Source of the DNA: Gammaproteobacteria bacterium | GTDB taxonomy: Bacteria; Pseudomonadota; Gammaproteobacteria; Pseudomonadales; Pseudohongiellaceae | Assembly (NCBI GenBank): GCA_009844085.1 | Contig: VYCF01000072.1 | Coordinates: 1-64,000 of the forward strand | Direction of reading: 5' to 3' | DNA length: 64,000 bases | Shown: piece after piece, positions 1-7,269 of the stretch | Numbering within the stretch: the stretch's first letter is position 1 | Layout: each line of letters starts with the position of its first letter | The notes under the pieces: generated by a model | Database searches by the model: none | What the model was told of the DNA's origin: nothing | Seen by the model: the letters and a program-made list of their open reading frames with translations, nothing else | Program-made: the position numbers and the translations under genes

Positions 1-110
1 GTGCTGCAGACCGCGCTGTCCGACCTGGAAGTGGTGTCCAGCGAGGAGGACGGCCCCCGGTGGCGGCGGCGCTGCCCGCGGGGGGGCGGGTCGGGCCGCC
101 CCCCCCCCCC
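1..110. other. Window edge with G/C homopolymer hairpin; no supported gene
   Basis: Positions 80-89 (seven G, then CGG) pair perfectly with 96-105 (CCG, then seven C) around a 6-base loop. The C run continues to 110, twelve C in all, and abuts the stop codon of the next minus-strand gene. No T-tract follows, so a standard terminator is not shown. Plus frame 1 from base 1 reads about 20 plausible residues (VLQTALSDLEVVSSEEDG...) and then becomes low-complexity Arg/Gly/Pro until a stop at 145-147. It could be the 3' end of a gene that starts outside the window, or noise. A homopolymer like this is also a common site of sequencing error. Confidence 0.3.
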
Positions 111-797
111 TCAAGGGCGATCCCGCAAGCTGTTTTCGGGGATGTAATAGTCGGGTTCGCTATAGTCCACGTGCCGTTCCATGCCGGACGTGGACATCAG
201 CCAGCCGAATTCGCGGTTGCCGACCATCTCAAAGCTGCCCTGGTCCGAAGCGATGAAGGCGAAAGCGTTCCGCGCGCCCACGGTCACGACAACCCGGTGC
301 AGAACGTCGTCGCGGTCGACGCGGCCGATATAGGAGACGTTTCCGGCGAGCCCGCTTTCGACCCGTTCGATCACCGATTCCAGTCTCGCTCCGGTGTGGG
401 GGATGCCGAAAGCAACTCGGGAGCCTGGGCCCAGATTCTCCAGGTAGCCGGTCAGACGCACCAGCCTCGCATCGGTGTAGGTCTCCAGGCGCGGCGGCAG
501 CCGCTCCGGCTCTACCGCGCCTTCGTCGATCGCGGTCCAGCCGGGCTGGGCGCCGCCGGCGAACCGGTTCGGGTCCGGTGGAGAGTCGGCCGGAATATCC
601 GATTCCGGCATGCCGGACGACAAGTCCGTTACTTCGGGCGCCGCGTCTGAACTCCGCGCAGTGGTTTCCGCGCCGCCGGCAGCTCGCGTCCGGTCCGCGT
701 CGCCGCCACCCGGCAAACCCGCCACGAACACGAAAGCGAGCGCGGCCATGACGGCGCAAACGCCGAAAGTCCACTTGACTAACCCTTTCGATTTCAC
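111..797 (-). CDS. Membrane-anchored or secreted protein of unknown function
   Basis: 228 residues, function not recognised. The GTG start at 797 is chosen because GAGAGG lies about 7 bases upstream and the protein then opens with a basic segment followed by a hydrophobic stretch (about residues 7-28), a signal peptide or membrane anchor. An Ala/Ser/Pro-rich linker follows, then a globular C-terminal domain (about 90-228) ending in aromatic and acidic residues (VDYSEPDYYIPENS). The layout resembles the N-terminal part of some secreted metallopeptidases, but no HExxH is present, so this is only a suggestion. The stop sits directly against the 12-base homopolymer at 99-110, so the gene could be cut short by a frameshift there. 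Confidence 0.55.
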   Translation of the reverse strand: MKSKGLVKWTFGVCAVMAALAFVFVAGLPGGGDADRTRAAGGAETTARSSDAAPEVTDLSSGMPESDIPADSPPDPNRFAGGAQPGWTAIDEGAVEPERLPPRLETYTDARLVRLTGYLENLGPGSRVAFGIPHTGARLESVIERVESGLAGNVSYIGRVDRDDVLHRVVVTVGARNAFAFIASDQGSFEMVGNREFGWLMSTSGMERHVDYSEPDYYIPENSLRDRP

Positions 798-895
798 GAT
801 TCGCCTCTCTCGCCTTCCATGCGTCCATAGTAAGTCACAGCATTGAAAATGCAAGCTGGCGTTGCTCCGGGAACAGCGCGAACTGTTTTGAGCGG

Positions 896-1897
896 TTACA
901 GGGCCACCACCGCTTTGCCGAAGTTTTCGCCGCGCATGAGGCGGCAAAATGCCTCCGGGGCGCTTTCCAGGCCCTGGCTGATGTCCTCGCGCTGGCGGAT
1001 TTTTCCGTCACCCAGCAAGGGCAGGCAGCGCCCGAGGTACTCCTGTCGCCGCGGCTCGTAGTCGTAGACCACGAGCCCGCTGACAACAGCCCGTTTGGCG
1101 ATCAGCAGGCCGGGGGGCGGGCCTGGATCGCGCTCGGGACGGTTGTATTCGGCCATGAGTCCGCATAGCACTATGCGGGAGTGGTTCGCCAGGTGCGAAC
1201 AGGCGGTTTGCAGGAGGCTGCCGCCGATCAGGTCGAAATAGACGTCTATGCCGGCGGGACAAAGTTCCCCAAGCCTTGCGCCGATATCCTCGCTACGCCG
1301 GTCGATGCAGGCCGCGACGCCGAGCGACTCCGTCGCGAAGCGGCATTTTTCCGGCGAGCCGGCAATGCCGATCACTCTGGCACCGTGCAAGGTGCAGAAC
1401 TGCGCAGCCGCGGAACCGACCGCGCCGGTCACCGCCGGAATCAATACGCAATCGCCCTCCCTGACTTCGGCCTGCCAGACCATGCCGGCCCAGGCCGTTA
1501 GGCCAGTCATGCCGAGAATAGACAAGGCCAGTGAAGGATGGCACGGCGGCGTGATCTCTTCGTCCAACAACTGCACCTCCCCGGCCGCGTGAGCCGAGTA
1601 TCCCTGCCAGCCGCCCATGCAACGCACGAGCCTCCCAGCCGGCAGTTCCGGCGCATCGGAACGCACGACTTCGCTGACCGTTTCCCCGAGCATGACTTCA
1701 CCGGGCGCAACCGTGCCGGAAGGGTGCCGCCCTGCAATCTGGCTGCGCATATAGGGATCGAGAGACAGAAAGCGCGCCCGGCAAAGCACACCGCCCGCCG
1801 GCATTTCCGGCAGCGGCGCTTGCCGCAACTCAAAGTTGTCCGGCGTGGGAACGCCTTCGGGTTTTTTAACGAGAACGATCTGTCTATTCTTCGACAT
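896..1897 (-). CDS. NADP-dependent MDR-family oxidoreductase (CurA/leukotriene B4 dehydrogenase type)
   Basis: 333 residues, the usual length for zinc-independent medium-chain reductases that reduce the double bond of alpha,beta-unsaturated carbonyls with NADPH. Seen: the N-terminal region with LDPYMR typical of the YncB/CurA/prostaglandin reductase group, the nucleotide-binding segment TGAVGSAAAQFCTLHGARVIGIAGS, and the later DVYFDLIGG segment. No zinc-binding cysteine set is evident. The ATG start overlaps the 3' end of the upstream CpcT-like gene by 14 bases, so the two are probably co-transcribed and coupled. The substrate cannot be read from sequence. Confidence 0.85.
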   Translation of the reverse strand: MSKNRQIVLVKKPEGVPTPDNFELRQAPLPEMPAGGVLCRARFLSLDPYMRSQIAGRHPSGTVAPGEVMLGETVSEVVRSDAPELPAGRLVRCMGGWQGYSAHAAGEVQLLDEEITPPCHPSLALSILGMTGLTAWAGMVWQAEVREGDCVLIPAVTGAVGSAAAQFCTLHGARVIGIAGSPEKCRFATESLGVAACIDRRSEDIGARLGELCPAGIDVYFDLIGGSLLQTACSHLANHSRIVLCGLMAEYNRPERDPGPPPGLLIAKRAVVSGLVVYDYEPRRQEYLGRCLPLLGDGKIRQREDISQGLESAPEAFCRLMRGENFGKAVVAL

Positions 1898-2867
1898 CGT
1901 CGGCGGTCATGCCAACTTGCAGCCAGCCGAGATTGATGCCGATTCTGCCCGCGCCGGGATTGGCCCAGGAATAGGCCACGGTCTCTCCGGTTTCCGAATC
2001 GAGGATGCCGAGCTTGAGTACCGCGACTCGGGTGTTCTGGTAGGTCAGACGCGCCAGTTCGACGCTGTAGCCCGTCGCGTCTCCCTCGGCGGTGACCAGA
2101 GGCACGATCTGCCCTTCGTTGTGCAGGCGCAGGTCAGGCACGAGCAGCATCTCGTCGGAATTTTCAGAGTAGGGAGCGAACGCGCCGCGCCGGACGGCGC
2201 CCCAGCCGCCGAACTGCCGCACCTTGCGGTTGCGATGAGGTTCATCCCTGCCGAAAAGCAGGTTGCCGTCTTCGTCGTATGCCTTGTCGCCGATCCAGAT
2301 TTCGTCGGCCGTAAGACGTAAGGTGTCGGTTATGTAGACATTCTGTCCCATGGCCTCGGAGTAGTAGAAACAGGCCCCCTCGTCCATTTCGCCGACATAG
2401 TGATCGCCATTGAGCCGCCAATAAACATTGCAGCCGGGCACATTGCGCAAGTCGGCGGGCCCGAGATCCGCCAGCAGCGACGGATCGCGATCGGCGTAGC
2501 GGTACTTTTCCTCGTCGTTGAAACTGTGGATCGCGAGTTCGATTGCGCCGCGGTCCTCGTTCACGCTGAATTCGTAGAGGCGCTGACGGTAGACGTTCTC
2601 GTAGTCGCGGCCGAGATATTGCTTGATGAAAAAAGTGTGTTCGCCTATGGCGGGGACAGGCGCCGGCATGAAGATGTGATGGATGTGTTCGTGGCGATCT
2701 TCGGGAGCGATGCCGTCCTCGCCTTGCTGCCAGACCTGTTCGTTGTTGTCGTATTCGCCGGCGAACCAGCCGAGAAAATGCTCCAGGTCCTGGCCGATAA
2801 CGCTTGCCGGTAGAAAAAGCAATACGGCGGAGACAGCCAGGCTTATGTTTTTGCGGATAGTCTTCAT
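1884..2867 (-). CDS. Secreted CpcT/CpeT-like protein
   Basis: 327 residues with a clear signal peptide (hydrophobic core about residues 8-22, likely cleavage after VIGQ). The mature part resembles the CpcT/CpeT family (DUF1001): FAGEYDNNEQ near the start, FIKQYL...YRQRLYEF, a PGCNVYWRLNGDHYVGEM segment, a conserved Cys in EGACFYY, then the family-like end LRLTADEIWIGDKAYDEDGN. In cyanobacteria this fold attaches bilins to phycobiliproteins. No phycobiliprotein genes are visible here and the protein is exported, so the role is unknown. About 120 C-terminal residues extend beyond the similarity. The family call rests on memory of motifs. Confidence 0.6.
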   Translation of the reverse strand: MKTIRKNISLAVSAVLLFLPASVIGQDLEHFLGWFAGEYDNNEQVWQQGEDGIAPEDRHEHIHHIFMPAPVPAIGEHTFFIKQYLGRDYENVYRQRLYEFSVNEDRGAIELAIHSFNDEEKYRYADRDPSLLADLGPADLRNVPGCNVYWRLNGDHYVGEMDEGACFYYSEAMGQNVYITDTLRLTADEIWIGDKAYDEDGNLLFGRDEPHRNRKVRQFGGWGAVRRGAFAPYSENSDEMLLVPDLRLHNEGQIVPLVTAEGDATGYSVELARLTYQNTRVAVLKLGILDSETGETVAYSWANPGAGRIGINLGWLQVGMTADDVEE

Positions 2868-2938
2868 TGCGTTGTACCCCGTGCCAGGGGAGGCACGACT
2901 TCAAATGTGCCGAATTGCTTTGTATTATTCCTTTGTAC

Positions 2939-2954
2939 TATTGATAGGTCAATA
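2939..2954. promoter_or_regulatory. Inverted repeat TATTGA-N4-TCAATA in the divergent leuCD promoter region
   Basis: Perfect 6-base arms lie between the divergent CpcT-like gene and the leuCD-like genes, in an AT-rich stretch that differs from the surrounding GC-rich DNA. The core TTG-N6-CAA recurs upstream of the lyase gene at 6313-6324. It is a candidate operator; the regulator is unknown. Confidence 0.4.
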
Positions 2955-3012
2955 TATCTAAATGAATCGTGCAGGGCCAGTGCCGCGGCCGCGACGGTTC
3001 GAAGCCACTAAC

Positions 3013-4410
3013 ATGCCTGCCACATTGCTCGAAAAACTCTGGAACCTTCACGAAATCGCCGATCTCGGCGGCCGCGACAGCCTGATCCATATCGACCGGA
3101 TCTTCCTGCACGAACGCACCGGCAGTATCGCCTTGCGTGGCCTGGAACAGGAAGGACGCAACGTACGCGCGCCCCGGCGCGCGTTCTGCACCATGGACCA
3201 TATCGTGGATACGAGGCCGGGGCGGGGCGACATCTCCCTTGTGCCTCACGGCCGCGAATTCATCGAAGCAACCCGGCACAGCGCCAGGAATGCGGGAATT
3301 CATCTGTTCGACATCGATGACTCCCGCCAGGGCATCGTGCATGTGGTCGCGGCCGAAAACGGCATCGTCCTGCCGGGGATGAGCGCGGTCTGTCCGGACA
3401 GCCATACCTGCACGCTCGGCGCTCTCGGCGCACTCGCCTGGGGAATCGGCTCCACCGAGGCCGAACATGCATTGGCCACGAGCTGTCTGAGGGCAAGCCG
3501 GCCACGCTCGATGCGGGTGAACTTTGTTGGAACAACCACTCCCGGAGTGACCGCCAAGGACATGATCCTGCATCTGATCGCCGGCTTCGGCAGTCGGGCA
3601 GGCAGGGGCTTCGCGGTCGAGTTCGCCGGACCCGCGATTTACGACCTGAATATGGACGGACGCTTCACCATTTGCAATATGGCCGTGGAGATGGGCGCAT
3701 TTACCGGCATGATCGCGCCTGATGAACACACAATCGCTTATGTTAGAGACGCTCCATATGCCCCGCGGGGACCGCTGGCGGAACAGGCCGAAGCCCATTG
3801 GCGTGAATTGCATAGCGACGAAGGCGCCGAGTTCGACCGCGAACTCGAAGTCGACTGCGCCCGAATCGCTCCTTCGGTCACCTGGGGCACAAATCCGGAA
3901 CAACTGGTCGGCATCAATGGCGTCGTGCCCGAACCAGGGGCGTTCGACGATCCGCAACAATCCCTCGCCGCGCGGCAGGCGCAGGCCTATATGGACCTCG
4001 AACCCGGCACGTCGATGCGTTCGGTTCGTATCGACGCGGCCTTCATCGGTTCCTGCACCAATAATCGTCTAGACGACTTGCGCGACGCGGCGAATCATTT
4101 GCGCGGCAGAAAAGTCGCCTCCTGGGTGCAGGCCTTGTGCGTACCCGGCTCAAGCGCGATAAAACGACAGGCGGAAGCGGAGGGACTCGACGAAATCTTT
4201 CAGGCGGCGGGATTCGAATGGCGCGAAGCCGGCTGTTCGCTCTGCTTCCATGCCGGCGGGGAATCCTTCGGCGGCCGGCGCGTGATTTCCTCGACCAACC
4301 GCAATTTCCAGGGCCGCCAGGGTCCCGGCGCCCGCACCCATCTTGCCAGTCCCCTGACCGTGGCGGCCTCGGCCTGCCGGGGCTATATCAGCACCGCGGA
4401 GGATTCGTGA
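3013..4410 (+). CDS. LeuC-type hydro-lyase large subunit (isopropylmalate dehydratase family)
   Basis: 465 residues from the ATG at 3013, chosen because LeuC proteins begin at this point (PATLLEKLWNLHEI); a longer reading frame exists. The aconitase-superfamily signature is complete: GSCTNN with Cys348, and the CxxC pair Cys408/Cys411, the three ligands of a 4Fe-4S cluster. The end STNRNFQGRQG...RTHLASP is typical of LeuC. It pairs with the small subunit that overlaps by 4 bases. In leucine synthesis it would isomerise 2-isopropylmalate, but no leuA or leuB is adjacent. The neighbours encode a CoA-transferase and an HMG-CoA-lyase relative, so hydration of citraconate or a similar acid is the alternative I favour. 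Substrate unproven. Confidence 0.85.
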   Translation: MPATLLEKLWNLHEIADLGGRDSLIHIDRIFLHERTGSIALRGLEQEGRNVRAPRRAFCTMDHIVDTRPGRGDISLVPHGREFIEATRHSARNAGIHLFDIDDSRQGIVHVVAAENGIVLPGMSAVCPDSHTCTLGALGALAWGIGSTEAEHALATSCLRASRPRSMRVNFVGTTTPGVTAKDMILHLIAGFGSRAGRGFAVEFAGPAIYDLNMDGRFTICNMAVEMGAFTGMIAPDEHTIAYVRDAPYAPRGPLAEQAEAHWRELHSDEGAEFDRELEVDCARIAPSVTWGTNPEQLVGINGVVPEPGAFDDPQQSLAARQAQAYMDLEPGTSMRSVRIDAAFIGSCTNNRLDDLRDAANHLRGRKVASWVQALCVPGSSAIKRQAEAEGLDEIFQAAGFEWREAGCSLCFHAGGESFGGRRVISSTNRNFQGRQGPGARTHLASPLTVAASACRGYISTAEDS

Positions 4411-5048
4411 CGAACGCGCGAAAGCAAGTGTTCCATCGCGGCATCGCGGCGCCCCTGTTGCAGCCGAATATCGATACCGACGCCATCATTCCCTCCCGGG
4501 AGATACGGCGGGTTTCGAAGGAAGGACTCGGAGACGCGCTTTTTTCCGGCTGGCGCTATCGCTCGGCGGAGAGCCGCGAGCCGGAACCCGGTTTCATTCT
4601 GAACCAGGCGCAATATCGCGAGGCCAGCATTCTGCTTGCCGGTGACAATTTCGGTTGCGGATCTTCGCGCGAACACGCGGTCTGGGCCCTGAAGGATTTC
4701 GGCGTCAAGGTAATCCTGGCGCCTTCCTTCGGCGGCATCTTTTTCAACAATTGCGCATTGAACGGCATCCTGGCGATCGAGCTTGAAGAGGAGGCCATTG
4801 CGCGGCTGGCTCGATGGGTACAGGCCGACCCCGGCGGCAACAGGCTCGAAATCGACCTGGCGGCACAACGGATCCGCTGGCGGGAAGGGAAGGAAATGCG
4901 CTTCGATATCGAACCCGCCCGGCGCAGCCTGCTACTCGAGGGGCTCGACAGCATTGCCGCCACCTTGCGCCGGGAGTCCGCAATACGGGTGTTCGAAGAG
5001 CAGGACCGGCAGAGCAGGCCCTGGGTATACGAGTTTCCGGACCGCTAG
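4407..5048 (+). CDS. LeuD-type hydro-lyase small subunit
   Basis: 213 residues. The GTG start at 4407 overlaps the leuC-like stop (GTGA) and has GGAGG at 4398-4402. It carries the small-subunit swivel domain: PLLQPNIDTDAIIPSREI near the start, then GDNFGCGSSREHAVWAL, the substrate-recognition loop region, and FFNNCALNGIL. Together with the large subunit it forms the complete (de)hydratase. The reading frame is open for 270 bases further upstream, but that stretch is only the shadow of leuC. Its stop codon shares the palindrome CTAG with the stop of the convergent CoA-transferase gene. Confidence 0.85.
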   Translation: MTNARKQVFHRGIAAPLLQPNIDTDAIIPSREIRRVSKEGLGDALFSGWRYRSAESREPEPGFILNQAQYREASILLAGDNFGCGSSREHAVWALKDFGVKVILAPSFGGIFFNNCALNGILAIELEEEAIARLARWVQADPGGNRLEIDLAAQRIRWREGKEMRFDIEPARRSLLLEGLDSIAATLRRESAIRVFEEQDRQSRPWVYEFPDR

Positions 5049-6259
5049 CTTCCCGGCGGCGTCTGCACGAGCCCGAGGCGCTCGAGTTCCCCGATCTCTT
5101 CGCTCGTCATGCCCGCGGCCGCCAGGATCTCGCTGCAGTCTGCGCCGGCGGCCGGCACGTCGTGGCGCATGCCGAAGCGGCTGCTGCCCCATTCGATGGG
5201 CAAAGCCGGCAGACGGGTACTCTGACCGGCCCGCTCGCCATCGCGCAAGCTCACCGGCACCAGACCCTCGTTGGCGTTCAGATGCGCATCGTCGAACAAG
5301 TCGGAGGGCTTGTTGACCCGGGCGAAAGCCACGCCGGAGCGATCGAGCCGCGCAAGCATTTCGTCCCTGTTCATGGCGGCGAACATTCGCTCGACTTCCG
5401 GCAGGATACGATCCCGCTGGCGCACGCGCGCGTTGTTCTGCCTGAGAGAATCGTCGGCCGCGAATTCCGCCAGTTCGAACTCCTCGCAAAAACGGCGCCA
5501 TTGGGTATCGCTGACCACTCCGATGAATACCTTCTCGCCCTCGCGGCATTCGAAAATATCGTAGATCGCCCAGGCCGAGCTGCGAATCGACATCGGCAGC
5601 GCGGCCTCGCCGGTGACCGCCTGCTGCGCCATGTGCTGGCCGACGAGAAAGGCGGTGGTTTCGAACAGCGAACCGGTAACGAGTTCGCCGCGGCCGCTGC
5701 GATGGCGCCGCTCCAGCGCGGCGAGCACGCCGATGACGCCGAACATGCCGCCGGTGACATCGATGACCGAAGCCCCGGCCCGCATCGGCCGGTCCGGCAG
5801 CCCGGTCATGTAAGCGAGCCCGCCCATCATCTGGGTGACTTCATCAAGCGCCGTGCGATTCTCGTAAGGGCCGGAAAGAAAGCCTTTCAGGGAACAATAG
5901 ATCAGTCCCGGGTTCGCGGCATGCATCGCTTCCCAGCCGAAGCCGAGAGAGTCCATCGCGCCGGGGCGGAAATTTTCGACGAGCACGTCGGCGCCGGCGA
6001 TCAGCCGCTGCGCGAGTTCGCGTCCGCGTTCGCTCTTGAGGTCGATGCAGATGCTTTTCTTGTTGCGGTTGTACATCGGGAAATAGCCCGCGCCCGAGCC
6101 TTGCAGGCGGCGCGTCTTGTCGCCGCCGAGCGGTTCGATCTTGAATACTTCCGCTCCGAGATCCGCCAGGATCATGCCCGCGGAGGGTCCCATGACCATA
6201 TGTGTGAATTCGATGACCCGGATGCCCGACAAGGGCAATTCATCGGCGTTTTTCTGCAT
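5045..6259 (-). CDS. Class III (CaiB/BaiF) CoA-transferase
   Basis: 404 residues from ATG 6259 (GTG 6289 would add 10 residues but has no ribosome-binding site). The family pattern is clear: PLSGIRVIEFTHMVMGPSAGMILADLGAEVFKIE at the N-terminus, NRNKKSICIDLKSERG, DVLVENFRPGAMDSLGFGW, and ASVIDVTGG, where Asp167 aligns with the catalytic aspartate that carries the acyl intermediate. Such enzymes move CoA from one acyl-CoA to an organic acid. Placed between a hydro-lyase and an HMG-CoA-lyase relative, it would fit activation of a hydroxy-acid such as citramalate (inference). It is convergent with leuD and divergent from the lyase gene. Confidence 0.88.
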   Translation of the reverse strand: MQKNADELPLSGIRVIEFTHMVMGPSAGMILADLGAEVFKIEPLGGDKTRRLQGSGAGYFPMYNRNKKSICIDLKSERGRELAQRLIAGADVLVENFRPGAMDSLGFGWEAMHAANPGLIYCSLKGFLSGPYENRTALDEVTQMMGGLAYMTGLPDRPMRAGASVIDVTGGMFGVIGVLAALERRHRSGRGELVTGSLFETTAFLVGQHMAQQAVTGEAALPMSIRSSAWAIYDIFECREGEKVFIGVVSDTQWRRFCEEFELAEFAADDSLRQNNARVRQRDRILPEVERMFAAMNRDEMLARLDRSGVAFARVNKPSDLFDDAHLNANEGLVPVSLRDGERAGQSTRLPALPIEWGSSRFGMRHDVPAAGADCSEILAAAGMTSEEIGELERLGLVQTPPGS

Positions 6260-6312
6260 ATTGAGTTCCGGTCGCTTTCCGACGGCCACCCACTAATGTT
6301 ATATTTGTCATG

Positions 6313-6324
6313 TTGTTATAACAA
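6313..6324. promoter_or_regulatory. Palindrome TTGTTATAACAA between divergent CoA-transferase and lyase genes
   Basis: A perfect 12-base palindrome lies in an AT-rich intergenic stretch (about 6290-6342) that must hold both divergent promoters. It shares the form TTG-N6-CAA, and the longer pattern TTG-N-TA-N3-CAATA, with the inverted repeat at 2939-2954 upstream of the leuCD-like genes. This suggests one regulator for both transcription units. Confidence 0.4.
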
Positions 6325-6342
6325 TAGTCTATTTGGAATCAG

Positions 6343-7269
6343 ATGACGGTTGACGTATTAATCAGCGAAGTCGGATTGCGCGACGGACTGCAAAGCATTT
6401 CTCCGATCATGCGTACCCCGGATAAACAGGCATGGATCGCCGCGCAACACGCGGCGGGTTGCCGTGAAATGGAAGTAGGTTCCTTCGTCCCCGCCAGCTT
6501 GCTGCCGCAACTGGCCGACACCGCGGAAGTCGTGCGTTATGCCGTCGGGCTCGAAGGCCTGTGCGTGGCCGCGCTGGCGCCTAATCTGCGCGGGCTGCAG
6601 GACGCCGCAGCCAATGGCGCACACAAGGTGACGCTGCCGTTTTCGATGAGCGAAACGCATTCGCTGAAGAACCTGAACAAGACCCACGCCCAGGTGCTCG
6701 CGGAGATCAGGGACTGCGTCGGGTATCTCGGGGAACTGCCGGAGCATCGGCGGCCGCAATTCGAAGTCAGCCTGTCAACCGCGTTCGGCTGCACGCTGGA
6801 AGGTCCCGTGCCTGAATATCGGGTATTGAACCTCTCGGAACAGGCAGTCGAACTGGGCGTCGACGAAGTCAGCCTCTCCGACACCACCGGCTACGGTAAT
6901 CCACGGCAGCTCAAGCGTCTCGTCCACGGCATCCGGGGCAATTGCGGCGCCGAAAAACTCCGCGGCGTGCATTTGCATAACACCAGGGGGCAGGGACTGG
7001 CGAACGCGCTGATGGCGGTCGAACTCGGCATTACGACGCTCGACGCCTCGCTCGGCGGCATCGGCGGCTGTCCTTTCGCGCCGGGGGCAAGCGGTAATAT
7101 CGTTACCGAGGATCTGGTGTTCATGCTCGAATCCATGGGCCTTTCGACCGGCATCGATCTGGCGGCGCTGATTGAAGTGAGGGAACTCGTCAGGGCGTCG
7201 CTGCCGGATGTCGAACTGTTCGGATTCACCCCCGATGCCGGACTTCCCATCGGTTACCGCGCGGCATGA
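6343..7269 (+). CDS. HMG-CoA lyase family enzyme (hydroxyacyl-CoA lyase)
   Basis: 308 residues, a complete TIM-barrel lyase of the DRE-metallolyase superfamily. Seen: ISEVGLRDGLQS (Arg and Asp of the active site), the EVGSFV strand, the metal-binding HLHNTRG, and the loop GGIGGCPFAPGASGN with catalytic Cys243. HMG-CoA lyases split HMG-CoA into acetyl-CoA and acetoacetate. Relatives of this fold, including the (R)-citramalyl-CoA lyase of the 3-hydroxypropionate cycle, cleave other 3-hydroxyacyl-CoA esters. The neighbouring CoA-transferase and hydro-lyase favour citramalyl-CoA (giving acetyl-CoA and pyruvate), but HMG-CoA cannot be excluded. The stop overlaps the next start by 4 bases (ATGA). 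Confidence 0.85.
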   Translation: MTVDVLISEVGLRDGLQSISPIMRTPDKQAWIAAQHAAGCREMEVGSFVPASLLPQLADTAEVVRYAVGLEGLCVAALAPNLRGLQDAAANGAHKVTLPFSMSETHSLKNLNKTHAQVLAEIRDCVGYLGELPEHRRPQFEVSLSTAFGCTLEGPVPEYRVLNLSEQAVELGVDEVSLSDTTGYGNPRQLKRLVHGIRGNCGAEKLRGVHLHNTRGQGLANALMAVELGITTLDASLGGIGGCPFAPGASGNIVTEDLVFMLESMGLSTGIDLAALIEVRELVRASLPDVELFGFTPDAGLPIGYRAA

